Of a DNA stretch of 64,000 bases, positions 54,401 through 63,400 are shown one piece after another. Source of the stretch: Pterobdella sp. o SKG-2022 (taxonomy: Eukaryota > Annelida > Clitellata > Hirudinida > Piscicolidae); contig CAXIVU010000302.1 of the NCBI GenBank assembly GCA_964035795.1, positions 124,001-188,000 of the forward strand, in the 5' to 3' direction. Below the pieces are notes generated by a model that was not told the origin of the DNA, made no database searches, and was given only the letters and a program-made list of their open reading frames with translations. Position 1 is the stretch's first letter; each line of letters begins with the position of its first letter. Both the position numbers and the translations under genes were made by a program.

Positions 54401-57400
54401 GGCGTAGATGTAGACAACATTTCTGTCGTTGTTGTCATAATAACAGTTGTTGTTTGCGTTGATTTTGCAATCGTTGTCGAAACTGTTGTAGCTGTAGCCA
54501 ATGAAGTTGTTGTCACAGTTATTGTAGTTGGCGTTGTTTTTTCTACAGTAGTAACTGTTGGCGTAGATGTTGACATCATTTCTGTCGTTGTTGTCATAAT
54601 AACAGTTGTTGTTTGCGTTGATTTTGCAATCGTTGTCGAAACTGTTGTAGCTGTAGCCAATGAAGTTGTTGTCACAGTTATTGTAGTTGGCGTTGTTTTT
54701 TCTACAGTAGTAACTGTTGGCGTAGATGTTGACAACATTTCTGTCGTTGTTGTCATAATAACAGTTGTTGTTTGCGTTGATTTTGCAATCGTTGTCGAAA
54801 CTGTTGTAGCTGTAGCCAATGAAGTTGTTGTCACAGTTATTGTAGTTGGCGTTGTTGTTTCTACAGTAGTAACTGTTGGCGTAGATGTAGACAACATTTC
54901 TGTCGTTGTTGTCATAATAACAGTTGTTGTTTGCGTTGATTTTGCAATCGTTGTCGAAACTGTTGTAGCTGTAGCCAATGAAGTTGTTGTCACAGAAATT
55001 GGAGTTGGCGTTGTATTTTCTACAGTAGTAACTGTTGGCTTAGATGTAGACAACATTTCTGTCGTTGTTGTCATAATAACAGTTGTTGTTTGCGTTGATT
55101 TTGCAATCGTTGTCGAAACTGTTGTAGCTGTAGCCAATGAAGTTGTTGTCACAGTTATTGTAGTTGGCGTTGTTTTTTCTACAGTAGTAACTGTTGGCGT
55201 AGATGTAGACAACATTTCTGTCGTTGTTGTCATAATAACAGTTGTTGTTTGCGTTGATTTTGCAATCGTTGTCGAAACTGTTGTAGCTGTAGCCAATGAA
55301 GTTGTTGTCACAGAAATTGTAGTTGGCGTTGTTGTTTCTACAGTAGTAACTGTTGGCGTAGATGTAGACAACATTTCTGTCGTTGTTGTCATAATAACAG
55401 TTGTTGTTTGCGTTGATTTTGCAATCGTTGTCGAAACTGTTGTAGCTGTAGCCAATGAAGTTGTTGTCACAGTTATTGTAGTTGGCGTTGTTTTTTCTAC
55501 AGTAGTAACTGTTGGCGTAGATGTTGACATCATTTCTGTCGTTGTTGTCATAATAACAGTTGTTGTTTGCGTTGATTTTGCAATCGTTGTCGAAACTGTT
55601 GTAGCTGTAGCCAATGAAGTTGTTGTCACAGTTATTGTAGTTGGCGTTGTTTTTTCTACAGTAGTAACTGTTGGCGTAGATGTTGACAACATTTCTGTCG
55701 TTGTTGTCATAATAACAGTTGTTGTTTGCGTTGATTTTGCAATCGTTGTCGAAACTGTTGTAGCTGTAGCCAATGAAGTTGTTGTCACAGTTATTGTAGT
55801 TGGCGTTGTTGTTTCTACAGTAGTAACTGTTGGCGTAGATGTAGACAACATTTCTGTCGTTGTTGTCATAATAACAGTTGTTGTTTGCGTTGATTTTGCA
55901 ATCGTTGTCGAAACTGTTGTAGCTGTAGCCAATGAAGTTGTTGTCACAGAAATTGGAGTTGGCGTTGTATTTTCTACAGTAGTAACTGTTGGCTTAGATG
56001 TAGACAACATTTCTGTCGTTGTTGTCATAATAACAGTTGTTGTTTGCGTTGATTTTGCAATCGTTGTCGAAACTGTTGTAGCTGTAGCCAATGAAGTTGT
56101 TTTCACAGAAATTGTAGTTGGCGTTGTTGTTTCTACAGTAGTAACTGTTGGCGTAGATGTAGACAACATTTCTGTCGTTGTTGTCATAATAACAGTTGTT
56201 GTTTGCGTTGATTTTGCAATCGTTGTCGAAACTGTTGTAGCTGTAGCCAATGAAGTTGTTGTCACAGTTATTGTAGTTGGCGTTGTTTTTTCTACAGTAG
56301 TAACTGTTGGCGTAGATGTTGACATCATTTCTGTCGTTGTTGTCATAATAACAGTTGTTGTTTGCGTTGATTTTGCAATCGTTGTCGAAACTGTTGTAGC
56401 TGTAGCCATTGAAGTTGTTGTTACAGAAATTGTAGTTGGCGTTGTTGTTTCTACAGTAGTAACTGTTGGCGTAGATGTAGACAACATTTCTGTCGTTGTT
56501 GTCATAATAACAGTTGTTGTTTGCGTTGATTTTGCAATCGTTGTCAAAACTGTTGTAGCTGTAGCCAATGAAGTTGTTGTCACAGTTATTGTAGTTGGCG
56601 TTGTTTTTTCTACAGTAGTAACTGTTGGCGTAGATGTTGACATCATTTCTGTCGTTGTTGTCATAATAACAGTTGTTGTTTGCGTTGATTTTGCAATCGT
56701 TGTCGAAACTGTTGTAGCTGTAGCCATTGAAGTTGTTGTTACAGAAATTGTAGTTGGCGTTGTTGTTTCTACAGTAGTAACTGTTGGCGTAGATGTAGAC
56801 ATCATTTCTGTCGTTGTTGTCATAATAACAGTTGTTGTTTGCGTTGATTTTGCAATCGTTGTCGAAACTGTTGTAGCTGTAGCCATTGAAGTTGTTGTTA
56901 CAGAAATTGTAGTTGGCGTTGTTGTTTCTACAGTAGTAACTGTTGGCGTAGATGTTGACATCATTTCTGTCGTTGTTGTCATAATAACAGTTGTTGTTTG
57001 CGTTGATTTTGCAATCGTTGTCGAAACTGTTGTAGCTGTAGCCAATGAAGTTGTTGTCACAGAAATTGTAGTTGGCGTTGTTGTTTCTACAGTAGTAACT
57101 GTTGGCGTAGATGTAGACAACATTTCTGTCGTTGTTGTCATAATAACAGTTGTTGTTTGCGTTGATTTTGCAATCGTTGTCGAAACTGTTGTAGCTGTAG
57201 CCAATGAAGTTGTTGTCACAGAAATTGGAGTTGGCGTTGTATTTTCTACAGTAGTAACTGTTGGCTTAGATGTAGACAACATTTCTGTCGTTGTTGTCAT
57301 AATAACAGTTGTTGTTTGCGTTGATTTTGCAATCGTTGTCGAAACTGTTGTAGCTGTAGCCAATGAAGTTGTTGTCACAGAAATTGTAGTTGGCGTTGTT

Positions 57401-60400
57401 GTTTCTACAGTAGTAACTGTTGGCGTAGATGTAGACAACATTTCTGTCGTTGTTGTCATAATAACAGTTGTTGTTTGCGTTGATTTTGCAATCGTTGTCG
57501 AAACTGTTGTAGCTGTAGCCAATGAAGTTGTTGTCACAGTTATTGTAGTTGGCGTTGTTTTTTCTACAGTAGTAACTGTTGGCGTAGATGTTGACATCAT
57601 TTCTGTCGTTGTTGTCATAATAACAGTTGTTGTTTGCGTTGATTTTGCAATCGTTGTCGAAACTGTTGTAGCTGTAGCCATTGAAGTTGTTGTTACAGAA
57701 ATTGTAGTTGGCGTTGTTGTTTCTACAGTAGTAACTGTTGGCGTAGATGTAGACAACATTTCTGTCGTTGTTGTCATAATAACAGTTGTTGTTTGCGTTG
57801 ATTTTGCAATCGTTGTCAAAACTGTTGTAGCTGTAGCCAATGAAGTTGTTGTCACAGTTATTGTAGTTGGCGTTGTTTTTTCTACAGTAGTAACTGTTGG
57901 CGTAGATGTTGACATCATTTCTGTCGTTGTTGTCATAATAACAGTTGTTGTTTGCGTTGATTTTGCAATCGTTGTCGAAACTGTTGTAGCTGTAGCCATT
58001 GAAGTTGTTGTTACAGAAATTGTAGTTGGCGTTGTTGTTTCTACAGTAGTAACTGTTGGCGTAGATGTTGACATCATTTCTGTCGTTGTTGTCATAATAA
58101 CAGTTGTTGTTTGCGTTGATTTTGCAATCGTTGTCGAAACTGTTGTAGCTGTAGCCATTGAAGTTGTTGTTACAGAAATTGTAGTTGGCGTTGTTGTTTC
58201 TACAGTAGTAACTGTTGGCGTAGATGTTGACATCATTTCTGTCGTTGTTGTCATAATAACAGTTGTTGTTTGCGTTGATTTTGCAATCGTTGTCGAAACT
58301 GTTGTAGCTGTAGCCAATGAAGTTGTTGTCACAGTTATTGTAGTTGGCGTTGTTGTTTCTACAGTAGTAACTGTTGGCGTAGATGTAGACAACATTTCTG
58401 TCGTTGTTGTCATAATAACAGTTGTTGTTTGCGTTGATTTTGCAATCGTTGTCGAAACTGTTGTAGCTGTAGCCAATGAAGTTGTTGTCACAGTTATTGT
58501 AGTTGGCGTTGTTTTTTCTACAGTAGTAACTGTTGGCGTAGATGTTGACATCATTTCTGTCGTTGTTGTCATAATAACAGTTGTTGTTTGCGTTGATTTT
58601 GCAATCGTTGTCGAAACTGTTGTAGCTGTAGCCAATGAAGTTGTTGTCACAGTTATTGTAGTTGGCGTTTTTTTTTCTACAGTAGTAACTGTTGGCGTAG
58701 ATGTTGACATCATTTCTGTCGTTGTTGTCATAATAACAGTTGTTGTTTGCGTTGATTTTGCAATCGTTGTCGAAACTGTTGTAGCTGTAGCCATTGAAGT
58801 TGTTGTTACAGAAATTGTAGTTGGCGTTGTTGTTTCTACAGTAGTAACTGTTGGCGTAGATGTAGACATCATTTCTGTCGTTGTTGTCATAATAACAGTT
58901 GTTGTTTGCGTTGATTTTGCAATCGTTGTCGAAACTGTTGTAGCTGTAGCCAATGAAGTTGTTGTCACAGAAATTGGAGTTGGCGTTGTATTTTCTACAG
59001 TAGTAACTGTTGGCTTAGATGTAGACAACATTTCTGTCGTTGTTGTCATAATAACAGTTGTTGTTTGCGTTGATTTTGCAATCGTTGTCGAAACTGTTGT
59101 AGCTGTAGCCAATGAAGTTGTTGTCACAGAAATTGTAGTTGGCGTTGTTGTTTCTACAGTAGTAACTGTTGGCGTAGATGTAGACAACATTTCTGTCGTT
59201 GTTGTCATAATAACAGTTGTTGTTTGCGTTGATTTTGCAATCGTTGTCGAAACTGTTGTAGCTGTAGCCAATGAAGTTGTTGTCACAGTTATTGTAGTTG
59301 GCGTTGTTTTTTCTACAGTAGTAACTGTTGGCGTAGATGTTGACATCATTTCTGTCGTTGTTGTCATAATAACAGTTGTTGTTTGCGTTGATTTTGCAAT
59401 CGTTGTCGAAACTGTTGTAGCTGTAGCCATTGAAGTTGTTGTTACAGAAATTGTAGTTGGCGTTGTTGTTTCTACAGTAGTAACTGTTGGCGTAGATGTA
59501 GACAACATTTCTGTCGTTGTTGTCATAATAACAGTTGTTGTTTGCGTTGATTTTGCAATCGTTGTCAAAACTGTTGTAGCTGTAGCCAATGAAGTTGTTG
59601 TCACAGTTATTGTAGTTGGCGTTGTTTTTTCTACAGTAGTAACTGTTGGCGTAGATGTTGACATCATTTCTGTCGTTGTTGTCATAATAACAGTTGTTGT
59701 TTGCGTTGATTTTGCAATCGTTGTCGAAACTGTTGTAGCTGTAGCCATTGAAGTTGTTGTTACAGAAATTGTAGTTGGCGTTGTTGTTTCTACAGTAGTA
59801 ACTGTTGGCGTAGATGTAGACATCATTTCTGTCGTTGTTGTCATAATAACAGTTGTTGTTTGCGTTGATTTTGCAATCGTTGTCGAAACTGTTGTAGCTG
59901 TAGCCATTGAAGTTGTTGTTACAGAAATTGTAGTTGGCGTTGTTGTTTCTACAGTAGTAACTGTTGGCGTAGATGTTGACATCATTTCTGTCGTTGTTGT
60001 CATAATAACAGTTGTTGTTTGCGTTGATTTTGCAATCGTTGTCGAAACTGTTGTAGCTGTAGCCAATGAAGTTGTTGTCACAGTTATTGTAGTTGGCGTT
60101 GTTGTTTCTACAGTAGTAACTGTTGGCGTAGATGTAGACAACATTTCTGTCGTTGTTGTCATAATAACAGTTGTTGTTTGCGTTGATTTTGCAATCGTTG
60201 TCGAAACTGTTGTAGCTGTAGCCAATGAAGTTGTTGTCACAGTTATTGTAGTTGGCGTTGTTTTTTCTACAGTAGTAACTGTTGGCGTAGATGTTGACAT
60301 CATTTCTGTCGTTGTTGTCATAATAACAGTTGTTGTTTGCGTTGATTTTGCAATCGTTGTCGAAACTGTTGTAGCTGTAGCCAATGAAGTTGTTGTCACA

Positions 60401-63400
60401 GTTATTGTAGTTGGCGTTGTTTTTTCTACAGTAGTAACTGTTGGCGTAGATGTTGACATCATTTCTGTCGTTGTTGTCATAATAACAGTTGTTGTTTGCG
60501 TTGATTTTGCAATCGTTGTCGAAACTGTTGTAGCTGTAGCCATTGAAGTTGTTGTTACAGAAATTGTAGTTGGCGTTGTTGTTTCTACAGTAGTAACTGT
60601 TGGCGTAGATGTAGACATCATTTCTGTCGTTGTTGTCATAATAACAGTTGTTGTTTGCGTTGATTTTGCAATCGTTGTCGAAACTGTTGTAGCTGTAGCC
60701 ATTGAAGTTGTTGTTACAGAAATTGTAGTTGGCGTTGTTGTTTCTACAGTAGTAACTGTTGGCGTAGATGTTGACATCATTTCTGTCGTTGTTGTCATAA
60801 TAACAGTTGTTGTTTGCGTTGATTTTGCAATCGTTGTCGAAACTGTTGTAGCTGTAGCCAATGAAGTTGTTGTCACAGAAATTGTAGTTGGCGTTGTTGT
60901 TTCTACAGTAGTAACTGTTGGCGTAGATGTAGACAACATTTCTGTCGTTGTTGTCATAATAACAGTTGTTGTTTGCGTTGATTTTGCAATCGTTGTCGAA
61001 ACTGTTGTAGCTGTAGCCAATGAAGTTGTTGTCACAGAAATTGGAGTTGGCGTTGTATTTTCTACAGTAGTAACTGTTGGCTTAGATGTAGACAACATTT
61101 CTGTCGTTGTTGTCATAATAACAGTTGTTGTTTGCGTTGATTTTGCAATCGTTGTCGAAACTGTTGTAGCTGTAGCCAATGAAGTTGTTGTCACAGAAAT
61201 TGTAGTTGGCGTTGTTGTTTCTACAGTAGTAACTGTTGGCGTAGATGTAGACAACATTTCTGTCGTTGTTGTCATAATAACAGTTGTTGTTTGCGTTGAT
61301 TTTGCAATCGTTGTCGAAACTGTTGTAGCTGTAGCCAATGAAGTTGTTGTCACAGTTATTGTAGTTGGCGTTGTTTTTTCTACAGTAGTAACTGTTGGCG
61401 TAGATGTTGACATCATTTCTGTCGTTGTTGTCATAATAACAGTTGTTGTTTGCGTTGATTTTGCAATCGTTGTCGAAACTGTTGTAGCTGTAGCCATTGA
61501 AGTTGTTGTTACAGAAATTGTAGTTGGCGTTGTTGTTTCTACAGTAGTAACTGTTGGCGTAGATGTAGACAACATTTCTGTCGTTGTTGTCATAATAACA
61601 GTTGTTGTTTGCGTTGATTTTGCAATCGTTGTCAAAACTGTTGTAGCTGTAGCCAATGAAGTTGTTGTCACAGTTATTGTAGTTGGCGTTGTTTTTTCTA
61701 CAGTAGTAACTGTTGGCGTAGATGTTGACATCATTTCTGTCGTTGTTGTCATAATAACAGTTGTTGTTTGCGTTGATTTTGCAATCGTTGTCGAAACTGT
61801 TGTAGCTGTAGCCATTGAAGTTGTTGTTACAGAAATTGTAGTTGGCGTTGTTGTTTCTACAGTAGTAACTGTTGGCGTAGATGTAGACATCATTTCTGTC
61901 GTTGTTGTCATAATAACAGTTGTTGTTTGCGTTGATTTTGCAATCGTTGTCGAAACTGTTGTAGCTGTAGCCATTGAAGTTGTTGTTACAGAAATTGTAG
62001 TTGGCGTTGTTGTTTCTACAGTAGTAACTGTTGGCGTAGATGTTGACATCATTTCTGTCGTTGTTGTCATAATAACAGTTGTTGTTTGCGTTGATTTTGC
62101 AATCGTTGTCGAAACTGTTGTAGCTGTAGCCAATGAAGTTGTTGTCACAGAAATTGTAGTTGGCGTTGTTGTTTCTACAGTAGTAACTGTTGGCGTAGAT
62201 GTAGACAACATTTCTGTCGTTGTTGTCATAATAACAGTTGTTGTTTGCGTTGATTTTGCAATCGTTGTCGAAACTGTTGTAGCTGTAGCCAATGAAGTTG
62301 TTGTCACAGTTATTGTAGTTGGCGTTGTTTTTTCTACAGTAGTAACTGTTGGCGTAGATGTTGACATCATTTCTGTCGTTGTTGTCATAATAACAGTTGT
62401 TGTTTGCGTTGATTTTGCAATCGTTGTCGAAACTGTTGTAGCTGTAGCCATTGAAGTTGTTGTCACAGAAATTGTAGTTGGCGTTGTTGTTTCTACAGTA
62501 GTAACTGTTGGCGTAGATGTAGACAACATTTCTGTCGTTGTTGTCATAATAACAGTTGTTGTTTGCGTTGATTTTGCAATCGTTGTCGAAACTGTTGTAG
62601 CTGTAGCCAATGAAGTTGTTGTCACAGTTATTGTAGTTGGCGTTGTTTTTTCTACAGTAGTAACTGTTGGCGTAGATGTTGACATCATTTCTGTCGTTGT
62701 TGTCATAATAACAGTTGTTGTTTGCGTTGATTTTGCAATCGTTGTCGAAACTGTTGTAGCTGTAGCCAATGAAGTTGTTGTCACAGTTATTGTAGTTGGC
62801 GTTGTTTTTTCTACAGTAGTAACTGTTGGCGTAGATGTTGACATCATTTCTGTCGTTGTTGTCATAATAACAGTTGTTGTTTGCGTTGATTTTGCAATCG
62901 TTGTCGAAACTGTTGTAGCTGTAGCCATTGAAGTTGTTGTCACAGAAATTGTAGTTGGCGTTGTTGTTTCTACAGTAGTAACTGTTGGAGTAGATGTTGA
63001 CAACATTTCTGTCGTTGTTGTCATAATAACAGTTGTTGTTTGCGTTGATTTTGCAATCGTTGTCGAAACTGTTGTAGCTGTAGCCAATGAAGTTGTTGTC
63101 ACAGAAATTGTAGTTGGCGTTGTTGTTTCTACAGTAGTAACTGTTGGCGTAGATGTTGACAACATTTCTGTCGTTGTTGTCATAATAACAGTTGTTGTTT
63201 GCGTTGATTTTGCAATCGTTGTCGAAACTGTTGTAGCTGTAGCCAATGAAGTTGTTGTCACAGAAATTGTAGTTGGCGTTGTTTTTTCTACAGTAGTAAC
63301 TGTTGGCGTAGATGTTGACATCATTTCTGTCGTTGTTGTCATAATAACAGTTGTTGTTTGCGTTGATTTTGCAATCGTTGTCGAAACTGTTGTAGCTGTA

